A program made the translations under genes and the position numbers. From positions 62,001 to 126,000 of the forward strand of contig JBBBWG010026978.1 in assembly GCA_037176905.1 (NCBI GenBank): 64,000 bases of DNA, read 5' to 3'. The notes beneath the pieces were generated by a model. That model was not told the DNA's origin. It did no database searches and saw nothing but the letters and a program-made list of their open reading frames with translations. Positions within the stretch are counted from its first letter, which is position 1; each line of letters starts with the position of its first letter. The DNA is from Azolla pinnata (Eukaryota > Streptophyta > Polypodiopsida > Salviniales > Salviniaceae). Below, piece by piece: positions 12,337-23,308 of this stretch.

Positions 12337-12984
12337 CACACACAAACAATCAGACGCATTGGAATGCAACGATCCTACAACATTTGAAACATTCGTGAGT
12401 GGTGGATGATGCATGAATGTGGTGGTGATAATCCCGGATGCGTGCGATGCAAGACGACATCATATTATGTATGCGCGCGACGATCGGTGTTCGATGCATG
12501 ATGCAGGTTTAGGATCCATGCTGTATGATGGAAGGGTTTTCTCGATGAGTACAAAAATGACGGATTTGGGAATTGGGAAAGCTGAAGGATTTGAGCACCT
12601 GCGCCAATGCCCGATCGACGCGCCAAAGCCATGGACGAGCAGCAGCGGAGGTCCCGAGCCTTGAACGGCAAAAACGATGCGGAAGCCGCGCCACTCCCAG
12701 TCCTGGCAGGTGTCGTAGATGGAGGAGAGATGGGGGGAGAGGACAGGATCGAGGGAGCTGGGGTCCTCGAGCTCCTTGCGGTCGGTTGTTGCAGGTGGGC
12801 GGGAAGACTGGTTCTCGGCAGCGGTGCTTGCGAGGTCCTCCTTGGCCGGGGGAGAGGCATGGAAGCGGGGGAAGGGCGGCGACCTCGGAGGTGGGGCGAT
12901 GGAAGGGGCCCTGTGCCTGAGCTGCGGGAAGGCGGATGCAGAGAAGGGCAGGAGACGGGGAGAGGAGGAGGCGAGAGCAGCCAT
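8744..12984 (-). CDS. Chloroplast-type alpha/beta-hydrolase (At5g19850-like)
   Basis: Six exons read right to left: 12984-12599, 10454-10343, 10242-10149, 9636-9459, 9375-9306, 9061-8744 (385 aa). The N-terminus MAALASSSPRLLPFSASAFP looks like a plastid transit peptide. The hydrolase part has the oxyanion region PPLLLVHGFGASIGHWRR, strand TVYAIDLLGLGASEKP, nucleophile elbow GNSIG (Ser about 186), the family blocks LLNCSGGMNNKA and DDWRIR, RENLKNVLQSVY, the acid turn LWGDKDPFTPIDGPVG (Asp about 326) and the catalytic His in DVGHCPHDDRPEAV. These match the plant group around At5g19850, related to pheophytinase; the substrate is not known to me. Intron 1 is 2.1 kb. The exon 3/4 junction keeps the family sequence IVAA|EGPQGL only if exon 3 ends at 10149 before GAAAGT (a GA donor) and exon 4 starts after GCAG at 9637; an acceptor at 9692 also exists. 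The 5' leader is a large GAT/CAT repeat. Confidence 0.88.
11740..11867. repeat. Short direct duplication in hydrolase intron 1
   Basis: A 36-bp segment (GAGCTTATCAAGGAGCGAGC, then TCGAAACATTCCTCAA) occurs at 11740-11775 and again at 11832-11867, with related AGATAAGCTTAT words between. It lies inside the 2.1-kb first intron. Confidence 0.85.
12297..12348. repeat. (CA)n microsatellite in hydrolase intron 1
   Basis: About 24 CA units with a few AA interruptions. Confidence 0.95.
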
Positions 12985-12998
12985 GGCAGCAAGAAGAA

Positions 12999-13031
12999 GA
13001 AGATGAAGATGAAGAAGAAGAAGAAGACGAA

Positions 13032-13074
<43 letters not shown>

Positions 13075-13081
13075 GTGATGG

Positions 13082-13113
<32 letters not shown>

Positions 13114-13676
13114 GTGATGATGGTGGTGATGGTGATGGTGTGTGGTGGTGGTGATGATGGAGAACCAGACGATGATGATGATCATGATGGTGGTGATGAT
13201 GCTGATGGTGAAGCAGATGATGATGATGCTGATGGTGAAGCAGATGATGATGATGCTGATGGTGAAGCAGATGATGATGATCGTGGTGGTGGTGGTGATG
13301 GTGAAGCAGATGATGATGATGGTGGTTATGATGATGATGGCGATGGTGGTGAAGAAGAAGAAGAAGAAGAAGAAAGAAGAAGAAGAAGCGGATGATGATG
13401 ACAATGGTGATGACGATGACGACGATGATGATGATGATAGGGAAGAAGAAAAAGAAGCAGATGATGGTGATGCTGATGATGCTGATCATGGTGAAGAAGA
13501 AAGAAGTAGATGATGATGATCATGATGATGGTGATGATGATGTTGATGATGAAGCAGATGATGGTGGTGGTGGTGGTGGTGGTGGTGGTGATGATGATGA
13601 AGCATATGGTGATGATGGTGGTGGTGATGATGGTTATGATGTTGATGATGATACTGAAGAAGAAGAAGAAGAAGAA
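12999..13676. repeat. Compound GAA/GAT/GGT trinucleotide array at the hydrolase 5' leader
   Basis: Nearly 680 bp of trinucleotide repeat: GAA/GAT runs, long GAT runs with GGT interruptions, a higher-order unit GCTGATGGTGAAGCAGATGA repeated three times, GAA runs, then GGT runs. It begins about 15 bp upstream of the hydrolase ATG (minus strand) and stops where the LINE begins. All open frames across it (poly-His, Asp, Met, Ile) are repeat artefacts. Confidence 0.95.
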
Positions 13677-14321
13677 GTAGATTATGTGGTCATGAACAAG
13701 AAACCCAATGTCATTGTTTATGGGGTTGTACCAATGCACAACAAATTTGGAAAAGGATACTCCGCATTTTCATATACAAGGGAGAATGACTGATTACATG
13801 GGGTTCAACAGTCTGGTCCTCTTTCGATCCAGAAGTGATGACATATGATAATGACATGCATAGTCAAGCTTTTTACCTTGACAGTTCTGTTATATGGATA
13901 CTACCTATCCCTTTACATCCCTTCTCAAATCAGGAATGTAAAGATAGTTTTCTTCCCTTGTGGGAAATTCTTAGTGTTTCTACTATGTGGGTGATATGGA
14001 AGTCCAGATGCGCCAAAATATTTGATAGTAAATCAATACCTCCTGTTGATGCAGTCAAGGAAATTTGGTCCATAATTATTCACACTCTGAAAGGCCAGTA
14101 TGATAGCATCTCTGATCATTCAGCCCGTAATATGTTTTATAAACATTGGTATCATTCTCGTTTGTTTGAGGTCCATAATAATGTTGTTATATGGAATTTT
14201 ACTCCTCCTAGGTGGCTTTTCCCACCTCCATAATAGCTATTTCCCCATTTGGGTTTATGTAGCCATTTGGCCTTGTTTATAACTAATAACAAGATAAAAT
14301 CTTCAAAAAAAAAAAAAAAAA
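13677..14321 (+). mobile_element. LINE (non-LTR retrotransposon) 3' end, 5'-truncated
   Basis: Directly after the trinucleotide array the plus strand encodes the C-terminal zinc-binding region typical of plant L1-type reverse transcriptases: LCGHEQETQCHCLWGCTNAQ followed by QIWKRIL. One in-frame stop (TGA at 13787-13789) is followed by an open 132-residue stretch (13835-14233) with PLWEILSVSTMWVIWKSRCA, AKIF, AVKEIWSII and the end RWLFPPP. About 70 bp of 3' UTR follow and then a 17-A tail at 14305-14321. The RT and endonuclease domains are absent. Target-site duplications could not be recognised because both flanks are simple repeat. The almost intact tail suggests a fairly recent, dead-on-arrival insertion. 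Confidence 0.85.
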
Positions 14322-14765
14322 GTATTTGTATACACAAATGCAACCACACATACATACATACATACACGCATAATGCACATTATGAGAAGTATTTGTATAC
14401 AGAAATGCACAAATACGTACGTACATACATACATACATACATACATACATACATAGATTCACACACACAATGCACAATATCATCAGAAGTATTTGTATAC
14501 ACATATGCACACATACATACATCCATCCACACATGCATCCACCCACACATGCATCCATCCACACATGCATCCATCCACCCATACATACATACACACATGC
14601 ACACACATATACATACATACATTCACACACACGATGCACAACATCAGAAGTATTTGTGTATACACAGATGCACACATACATCCACCCACACATGCATGCA
14701 TCCATCCATCCACCCATACATACATACATACGGACATGCATGCATGCATGCATGCATACACACAC
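14322..14765. repeat. Compound minisatellite of ACAT/CATC tetranucleotides with a conserved spacer
   Basis: Four diverged units, each opening with AGTATTTGTATACACA(A/G)ATG (starts near 14322, 14391, 14489, 14649), continuing in ACATACAT/CATCCATCCACACATG runs and ending in CACACAATGCACA. The first unit starts directly after the LINE poly-A tail. Frames reading Cys/Met/Val or His/Thr/Ile repeats are artefacts. Confidence 0.9.
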
Positions 14766-16172
14766 AGTACACAGCGAGCTCGCAGACAGAAGGCGAGAAG
14801 AGAGCAAGGACCTGCAGAGAAGATCGATCGGAGAGCTAGAGAGAACGCGCGCGCGCACGCACGCACGCGCAGTGTCAGTAAAGGAAGTTGTCGCGGAGAA
14901 ATCTCTACGGCAGAAAATGAGGCAGGAGACGGCATGGCACTTGTGGGTCTAATTTGTCCACAACCACGCCCGCGGGAAAGCAGAAGTAAGTCTAAACCGC
15001 TCCTCTCGGTATTTTCTTTATGGAATCAGAGATGTGGAAGAAGGCAAAATGGTTCCTTCATTCATTCGAACAATTGGAAGAGATGATTAGTTCGAAAGAT
15101 AGATAGATGGATAGAACGATAGCCCGTAGAAGATAAATCCTTGGAGCTGCCTCATCTGCAGACAAGAAAAGGAAGGATCTTATGAAATGCTTATCTCAAC
15201 ATTTCCCTTGTCTTCACGTTACAAGAAAACGAACAATTTTGGGCCCGAAGTAAGTAGATTATCCTGATTTTCCGTTGTTTGTAGACTCATTTGATCACTG
15301 CGTAGTATTTATGGATTTGATTCAAGCATCTGTTTGTTGTCGCTCTGGGTGTTGCCCTATTTCACACTGGCCGGCCAATAACCCTAGAGACCACCAACGA
15401 GGGTTCACACCCACCCACCCGGACATCCATCCAATGAGCGGATAACACTGCACAAGATGGAATTGGTAGAACAGTTGATGTTCTATTTGTGGGGAGCGGG
15501 TTGTATCATGTCAAAGCAGAACCTGTAGAATTCATTACTGCATTGCTAGAGGTAAGGCACATTGACATTAGGGAAGCTCAAGGTTCCTTTATGCATTGTA
15601 GAATTGGTTTTGACCCACTAAAGGCTTTCCAAAGAAGTGATGAAATGTTTTCATTAACAGTAATGTTCGTGGGGTAAGAAAGGAATATGTATCTATGTTA
15701 CCAGTTATTTTCACAAAGAATTGGTATGGTTTTCAATGGGCCTGAAAGTATAGCTTTTAAGTTGTAAACCGTATGGTCTCTCCTCAGCTTTTAGAAGATG
15801 ACCACGGATGACTCAGACCAGAAACGATGAATGCTCGGCAGCACAAAAAAGAAGATTTTTATGGTGATTTTGGTTTCTCCATTTCTATGAATGATAATTC
15901 AGGATTCAACGTAGATTGATTCTGCCCACATCATGAGAAATGATGATGTAAACATGCCTCATCCGTGCATACGTGTATGCATACCTCCATCAATTCATGC
16001 ATACATTCATACATGAATATGTATATCGCTATTTGTGCTTATTATGGGGGCATGATTTTTGCATTTGATTTTATTTTGTATCTTCACGTCCTTATGTCAA
16101 TGAGCTCTTATCCAATTCATTGTTGGTACTGTATGCTGCTTCACACTTGGATTTCTTCTTTCAAATGCATAG
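14766..16172 (+). other. Region upstream of the XS-RING gene (promoter and unresolved 5' exons)
   Basis: No exon here could be assigned with confidence. The conserved frame of the XS exon continues upstream of its ATG to an AG acceptor at 16171-16172 (LIEDRKRRGGGLVV), which resembles the segment just before the XS core in SGS3. An upstream coding exon in this region is therefore likely. A possible coding stretch at about 15450-15551 ends at GAG before GTAAGGC, but it shows no recognisable zf-XS motif. Confidence 0.4.
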
Positions 16173-16215
16173 GTTAATTGAAGATCGAAAACGAAGAGGA
16201 GGAGGACTAGTAGTG

Positions 16216-17245
16216 ATGGAGAATTCAAGAGGTTGCAAATACATGGGAGAAGATGATAAGATTGTGTGGCCTCCAGTAGTGATTATTGAGAATACGATAA
16301 CAGGATATGATCATGCAAGCAATACGCAGAAATGTTTAGAAAATGAGGAAGTTCGGAGGTTCCTTAAAAACATGAAAGAGCTTGAATTTGATAAAGTGAT
16401 TGCATTATATGGTCGTCATGGGCCTAAGGGAAAAACTTTGGTGGCATTCCCAGCCTCTCCCGCTGGATATACAGATGCAAAGACACTTTGCCAGTGCTTG
16501 GTCGAACATCAAAGGGGGCGTACTCACTGGGAGAAGGTTTGCCAGGGTCCTCGTGATGGTGATGGTATGGCCACCCCTGATGGGAAGCGAATCCTTTATG
16601 GCTATCTTGCTACCTATAAAGATATGAACCAATTGGACTACAACCACAAGGTTATCAAGAAGTGGTCTGTCGAGAGTTACTATGAGAAGATTGTGCTGCC
16701 CCTCAGGCACATTGAACATGTAATGTATCTTAAACCTCAGAATCTGGAATTTCGCATCACTAAATTTGTGCAAAGACGCTGGATAATTAGTTTTGGAACA
16801 CGGTATATAGATAAATAGAAAACAAAAGTTGTTATCAGGGCATCTTTTCCGAATATGATAAAAGAAAAAAGAAGTAAAGAGAAAAAGAACCGTAACACAT
16901 AATCTTTCGTGGCGTAGAGTGATAATGTCAATCTCATGTTTTGTTTCGTTTGAAACTATTCCACTGATGGGCAATGGTGGCAGTTTATGAACGTCGTCAA
17001 AATGCTGACTGGTACATGTCAGGTTGAAGGTTAAGGGGAAGGTTGATTTGGCAATTTGCTGTGATAGGGGAGAATCAGGTTTGCTGTTCTCCTAAGGAGT
17101 TTAGGTGTGCAATTTGATAAGAAACCACATTAACCGTTTATGTGGGCTAGCCTGTTGTAATGATATTGTAGAAGCTGAAATAGTTTTAAGAAATAAGTTT
17201 ATCCCATCATTGTTTCTAGTATTTCTTTCATAATACAACATGTTC

Positions 17246-17276
<31 letters not shown>

Positions 17277-19343
17277 ATCATTGTTTCCTAATTTCTAGCA
17301 AAAAGATGCTGCTGCAAAGAAGATAGTGGAATTATCTGAAGAGGCAGAGCAAAGGACTCGTGCACTTGAGCATAACAAGTCAGAGTTTGGAAAGGCTCAG
17401 GCTGAACTGAAGAAAGTTAGTGAGGAAGTTCTTCATCAGAGAAAGGAAGAGAAAGAGCTCGAGGCCATGTACAGAAGAAATGTATGCAATTTCAAATTTG
17501 TTTTTGAAATATTTTCAAGGAAAAGGTGTGCATATAATTTGTACACGGTGATTATAAGATTGCTTTATTCTTGGATTTAGTGGGTAGGATGACAAATGCA
17601 TGTATTTATGTTTTAGCGAATTCATATTTCATAGCTCATGTATGAATATGCGAAGTGACCATATTTAATGGGGATAAAAACACAAAACAATATCCATGTA
17701 AGGATATTGGAAGTACGGTGACTGGCTGAGATGAATAATACAAGTAGCCCCCTATAAATCAGAGTCTTGGTATCATAAATCTCTTTGTGCTAGTATAAAA
17801 GTTTCTCTCTTATCATTTGACCTAAACCTATGATCCGTGTTACTGTTATCTATAAATCTTGTTATATTGTGAATTATTTACGATTGTTTGCAATGGGGAA
17901 ATCTGGTAGAAGATCATCACGTCCTTGTCTGGTTACAGATTGAGGATCGGCGGAAAAAACATGATATGGAGAGATCGGTGAAACTTAGAACACTGTGGAA
18001 CCGTGAAAAAGAGATAAGAGATCTTTTGGAGAAAAACAAAGCTGAAAAGGAGAATGAATTAAAGCGATGTGCAGAAGCAGCTGAAAAGCTTAAGGAAGGA
18101 ATTAGCGTGGAGAAGAAAAATCTGGAGTAAGTGGGTTGTACACACTGACATTGTATGTTATTGTGTACTCTCTTTGCCTAGCACCCTAAACCTTATTTTA
18201 CTTTAACTTCATCTTTTTGTCTTGCAGGATGAGGCGTTTCAAACAAAAGCAAATAGATGCAATGGAGAGCATGAAGCTCAATACACAGCTGCAGTTGGAG
18301 ATGGAGGAAGAGTTAAATAAACTCGAGGAAAAATTCCGGGAGAAGGAATTGTTGTTAAAAGAGCAGCATGTTGCACAGGTTATGAAGGTGAGTGTGGACT
18401 TGTATCATCGCATCTCCTACACGCATGTATATTTGGTGCACTTCATTATAAGAATTGCAAGGTGAGAATTCTGGAAACATTCGTGTGATATCTTGAAACC
18501 TGTAGGAAACGGCGTGTGTGAATAGAAACCTTTTATTACCTATTACTGAGACATTTGAGAACAAACCTTTGCCGTAGGATCAAAAAATATCGCGTAGATT
18601 AGATAGCTGAATGATTTCTTGATGTGACTATTTGATGGTACAAGCAAAATCCTCTCTAAAGTATTCAAAGTTCCATACATTCATGCGAAAGGTGTTGTTT
18701 GTATGTGTTTTTAGTTGAAGAAATATCTTTACTCAAAAAAACTAAAGAAGTGTGGCATTATACCTTCTGAAAGTTTAATAACACAGAGAAAGCAAGATTT
18801 TGATTTAGATCGGATGACGCCAAACTTTCTCATCATGCATTGTGATGTGGATTGATCGCGACAGTCGAAAGAGATGATCGCAGCCATGAGAGAAGAGATG
18901 CTTCAAAAGCAGGTCCAGGAAATGGAAGATCTGAAAGTGGAAGGGGAGGTGGCCAAGTCTTACACACAGAAAAAGCAAGAAGAGGCCAAGCAAGAAGAGG
19001 CACAGGTATAACACCAAATACCGTAAATAGAATATAGTTTGTGCAAATCAGGATAAACACTGCCCATTCTCTTTTGTCAAGTTATGTAAGACCGATCCCT
19101 TCATTTGGCTTTTGGTTTCTTTTTAAGGTAAAGTCGGAATGTGTCGTATGTTTCGACGAGTTTGGAATCGATGTCACGGAACGGGCCTTGCTAGCGACTT
19201 GTCAGCATGCCAACATGTGCCCTGCTTGTGCCGAAAAGATGTGGAAGGAGGCCAAATCCAGCAGGAAGAAAATGGAATGTCCCACTTGTAAAACGGTGCA
19301 AACCAAGAAGTTCACATCGATTCCCCACAGGTTATTCATGTAA
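16216..19343 (+). CDS. XS domain / coiled-coil / RING-finger protein (SGS3-related)
   Basis: Six phase-consistent exons: 16216-16719, 17299-17481, 17939-18126, 18228-18387, 18865-19005, 19128-19343, giving 463 aa from the ATG at 16216; an upstream exon probably exists. Residues about 10-168 are an XS domain of SGS3 type: KIVWPPVVIIENT, ALYGRHGPKGKTLVAF, GYTDAKTLCQCLVEHQRGRT, RILYGYLATYKDMNQLD and a YYEKIVLPLRHIEH end. Residues 169-391 are Lys/Glu-rich coiled coil, as in SGS3/IDN2. The C-terminus is not an XH domain but a C3HC4 RING: Cys397, Cys400, Cys417, His419, Cys423, Cys426, Cys443, Cys446 (CVVC, CQHANMCPAC, CPTC). Known: SGS3 binds dsRNA with a 5' overhang and works with RDR6 in secondary siRNA production; RING-HC domains usually act as E3 ubiquitin ligases. 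Inferred: an RNA-silencing factor with E3 activity. No zf-XS domain was found upstream. Confidence 0.85.
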
Positions 19344-21745
19344 TAAGGATTGGGTTTCCGGAGAAAGTTGCAGTCTGCGGTTTTGGTAATGGTAAACCCT
19401 CCACCCTAAATCTCATTAATCCTTTCCATAACTGTAAAACAGTAAATCCCTTCTTTGCATTCCTGTTTCTCTTCCTAAATCGATTTACTCCATATGTGCA
19501 GTTAAACCCCGATCACTACACGCCTGGTGCTAGAAACCAAAAACCCCAAAAAAACCTGACCTTGGTAAACACGCGATGCTGGCAACAGATTTACTTTGGC
19601 ATGAAGCAGAGCATCATGTAATGTACCCTTACTGTTGCTGTGTATTAGAACAATGAACCCCTGTCTTAAAGACATGAGACGAGCTAGTGTCACTCCATGA
19701 TTCGAAGCTACACTTGTTTCCCCATACCATTGAACAACGTTAGTATGGAATTTGCTGTATCGCAACAGCTATTGGAACCAATCAAAATCTTAGACTTTCC
19801 ATCTATTGTTGATGGGCTCCTTAATACAAAGCTATCTGTAACTTATGTGCTGAAGAGGGGTAATGTCTTTGGTTGGATTGTGTTTCATTCAAGATTGGGC
19901 TATTCCATCCCATCTTTCGATGAAAGAATCAAAGAATCATGCAATGGTCAGAGGAACTATGGTGGGAGGGAAGAGAATTGGGCAAACAAATAATTATAAG
20001 TATAGACCATTTAACTCTAGCAATGAAATTGCTTAAAGCTTGTTTTACAGGACAATTCATTCTCTTAAAAACATTTTGCGGTATGTTTTCTTCAATAGCT
20101 AACCACGCAAATATGATCTAGTGTTTTGCTGATCCGCAAGCCATTTCTCGTTTACATTTTCCTTTTGCATGTACGATTTGATTATCTTAGCAGTGTTGAG
20201 TGTTTGAGAGCTGAGAACAATTGCACGATTACCACTGATCAAGCAACCCATTAAAAGGAAGAGCTCATTAAGTGGGAGAGATTGGTTTGAGAGGGTCAGG
20301 ATTTGCCAGGTCACAAAACCAACTACTATTCTGCCATTACTGGCAATGAAGAAGATGAAATGGGCACTCTCATGAAGCCCCATTCATGCACTGATCTAAA
20401 TCATCTAATTCGTTCATCCATCTGGATAGTTTTTCATGATACAAATGAAGAATCAACAAACAAGAAACCATTTGTGACGAGGAATCAATTCTTTCATTCA
20501 ATGTCCAAGCATTTACAGAAGATGGAAGGAAGCTACAGAGGCATCTTCAAGCATCTAAAATCTGCTTCCGCCCAGCATTTGATACACATACTTTTTGATG
20601 ATAGGAAAGAAGAATCGACAAACAAGAAACCACCGATGACAGTTTGCTACAATGAATCGATTCTTTCATTCGATGGTGAAAAGCACATACAAGCAGGTTA
20701 CTACATTTATAAAAGATGGAAGGAAGGAAGCTATAGCTGTTAAATTCCCACCTAAGCTAGCTAGCTACATACATCTAGTATATATGCTCCCAATCCTCTC
20801 AATTCGCCACTCCGCCTTCTCATCAAGATGTGCAGATTGCATAACCGCAATGTGCCAAACTTTGAATGATGTCCCAAGTTTCATAACCCATTACCTTTCT
20901 GTTGCAGATGTGGTTGAAATTGGTTCATGACGAACCCCACTGTTTGAAGTGAAGGGATTCATTCCCAAGGAATGGCATAGTCAAAACCTGTGCAATCAGG
21001 AAAACAAAAGAGAGTGTGGTGTGGCAAGAAATGGAAAACAAAAAAAAAGACGGAATTAGAGCGAAGGAAGCATACCTCTGCATCATAAAGCATTGGAGAT
21101 CGTATCAGCTCACAGCTTGAAACAAACAGTCAGTTAAGATGAACAATCAAATAAATGATGAACAAGTATGCAGGTAGTTTGAGTTTTCGAGATGATTTCA
21201 AACGAAAAGCTTGACGCAACCACTTATAATGCATTAATCCACTACAAAATGGCGATGCAAAGGAGAGTTTTGTCTCGAAATGTCTGCATAAACGATGAGG
21301 CAACTTCATCAAAATCACAGCAAGCTTCCGTCACGCATAAACTTGTGGGGATCTGCATGGTTGTTGTGAGCAAAACATGGGTTTTTTCCCCCACCTCACG
21401 GAGAGACGAATGAAGATGTTTCCAATTCATACGAAGAAGAGCTACCTAAGGATGATTTGCAGGCACAGACGACAAGGAAGCATGAAAAGCAAAAAAGGCA
21501 GAAAGGAAATGGAAGCACTGATTGAACATAGAAAGGAAGTGCAAGGAAGGAAAGAAAGGAAATCGACTTCTTCTTCTCTTTCTCATCTGCCGCCGCCGGC
21601 CACGGATCAAGGTCAACGGAGGAGGAGGAGGAGGCGGCGATGAGATGATCATATCACACGCCTTTGCCACACGAGATCCATGAAGCACAATGGAAGGAAA
21701 GCTCCTTGCAGATCGATCAGAGTCTCTCATGGGAAGATGCGGAGG
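19344..21745. other. Intergenic region without a confident gene
   Basis: Open frames are short and show no family I recognise. The longest possible ones are on the minus strand at 19502-19765 (ending LGFLVSSTRRVVIGV) and the plus strand at 20303-20743 (contains an internal duplication, listed separately). A short poly-G run sits at 21745-21757. The 21.4-21.7 kb part is CT/GGA-rich. Confidence 0.4.
20430..20743. repeat. Imperfect direct duplication with an open frame on the plus strand
   Basis: Two diverged blocks of about 110-130 bp (from about 20435 and from about 20596) share GAAGAATC(A/G)ACAAACAAGAAACC and TTCTTTCATTC, and both end in an AAGATGGAAGGAAG(G)C segment. In one frame each encodes EESTNKKP and later words ending in EGSY. 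The frame stops at 20743. No known family; coding status is doubtful. Confidence 0.5.
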
Positions 21746-22304
21746 GGGGGGGGGGGGAGCAGCTCAGCTCCTTGGATCGGACCTGGTGAGGAGCAGGTGG
21801 ATATGGACGCCATCAAGGTGCCATGGATGTCGTTAGGCAAAGCCGTGTGATATTTCCATGCGGAGATGAGCGAGTCGTTCCCGATGCAGATGCATTAGGG
21901 CTTCAGATCTCTCTGCATTAGAGCTGTAGGTACATCACAGACAGCAGAAAAACACAGACAGAGATGATCACAAGGGGGGGAGAGAACGAGAGAGAATGAG
22001 AGAAGCTCTGCTGGATGAGGAGCTACAAGCACCACAGTCTTATAATGGCGGCCTTCGGTTGTACTCTTCTGTGCTTGCTTGCTTGCTTGCTTGCCTTGCC
22101 TTGCCTTGCCTTGATTGCTGGATCTGTGGAAGACATGGTTGTACTTCCGTCTTCTTCACGATCGGTGTACTGCAGAAAAGCCATGGTTTCTCTGCGCTGG
22201 TCTTCGGCTATGCCCCACCAGGCGTGACGAATCCCTTGCTAGTACTCGGTTTCCAGTACAAGAAACCGCAGCGGCGTGTAGTACAGGCGTTTGGCACAGA
22301 CGCT
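21746..22304. other. Non-coding spacer with CTTGC/CCTTG short repeats
   Basis: Contains a run of GCTTGCTTGCTTGC and CCTTGCCTTGCC at about 22070-22115 and short poly-G tracts, but no gene that I can support. Confidence 0.5.
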
Positions 22305-22862
22305 TGCAATCTTCTTCTTCTTCTTCTTCTTCTTCTTCTTCTTCTTCTTCTTCTCTCGGGCCCACTCTCCTCCCCCTCCCCCTTCTTCGCTTTACTGCCG
22401 CGGATGCAGTTGAATGAGAAAGCAGACGAAGAAAGAAGATGCAGCAGCAGAAGAAGAAGAAGAAGAAGAAGAAGAAGAAGAAAGAAGAAAAAGAAGAAGA
22501 AGAAGTAGTAGAAGAAAGAAGAAGAAGAAGGAGAAGAATCAGCAGCAGCAGAAGAAGAAGAAGTAGTAGAAGAAAGAAGAAGAAGGAGAAGAATCATCAT
22601 CAGCAGCAGCAGCAGCAGAAGAAGGAGGAGGAGGAGGAGGAGGAGGAGAAGAAGAAGAATCTGTTACAGTAACAGAAGAAGGAGAAGGAGAAGAATCGGT
22701 CACAGTACCAGAAGAAGAAGAAGAAGAAGGAGGAGAAGGAGAAGAATCAGTAGCAGAAGGAGAAGGAGAAGAATCAGTAGCAGAAGGAGAAGGAGAAGAA
22801 TCAGTAGCAGAAGAAGAAGGAGAGGAATCAGTAGCAGAAGAAGAAGAAGAGAGAGAGAAGCT
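22305..22862. repeat. (CTT)n followed by long (GAA)n-based array
   Basis: A (CTT) array at about 22312-22353, a short unique spacer, then about 420 bp of GAA repeats with higher-order units (AGTAGTAGAAGAAAGAAGA; GAATCAGTAGCAGAAGGAGA repeated about four times). The opposed CTT and GAA arrays are complementary and could fold back. Confidence 0.95.
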
Positions 22863-22885
22863 GTTGTGCGGAGAACGAAGATTCG

Positions 22886-23308
22886 ATGCGTCTGATCTTC
22901 GCTCAGATCCGCGAGCACCTTGCGATCATCCGTGGATCAGCAGAGGAAAGCAGCGAGAATCACCTGCGCCCGATCCAGAGCCGATCGATGGAGAGCACTT
23001 GCATCGAATCCCCTTCCCAAAGCTTCGTGGAATCGAAGCCCTCTGTCGATCGCATCTCTCGCGTTCCTGGAGCTTTGGATCGATGGATTGGCGACGTGCA
23101 GACGATGATGCGCTTGCAAAGATGGGAGCTTTCCGATCCGGAATCTGCTGAATCCATGGCTCTCCGATGCTCTGATTCTGATTCTGACACAAGGCTTCTT
23201 GTTGCAGAAGTCGTCTCGAGACGACTTCAGGCGCTACTCAAACCGTCTTTTCTTCTTCTTCAGCTTCTTGAATCTTCTTCTTCTTCTTCTTCATCTTCTG
23301 AATCTTGA
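22886..23308 (+). CDS. Hypothetical short ORF, possibly spurious
   Basis: A 140-codon frame opens with ATG at 22886 (MRLIFAQIREHLAIIRGSAE), has a mixed, non-repetitive composition up to about residue 115 (including ALDRWIGDVQTMMRLQRWEL) and then enters the downstream CTT array as poly-Ser before its stop. It is the only complex sequence between two kilobase-scale repeat arrays. I recognise no family. Other frames across the same stretch are also open, because the region is rich in GATC words, so coding status is weak; it could be an island between arrays or the first exon of an unseen gene. Confidence 0.2.
   Translation: MRLIFAQIREHLAIIRGSAEESSENHLRPIQSRSMESTCIESPSQSFVESKPSVDRISRVPGALDRWIGDVQTMMRLQRWELSDPESAESMALRCSDSDSDTRLLVAEVVSRRLQALLKPSFLLLQLLESSSSSSSSSES

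Noticed and set aside
12460-13513. Poly-His, poly-Asp and poly-Met frames of 100-300 codons
   Set aside because: Products of the GAT/GAA trinucleotide array. Only the part that contains hydrolase exon 1 (12599-12984, minus) is real coding sequence.
19502-19765. Minus-strand frame that at first looked like a retroelement polyprotein piece (VNLLPASRVYQGQ region)
   Set aside because: No diagnostic motif of reverse transcriptase, integrase or protease and no flanking repeats.
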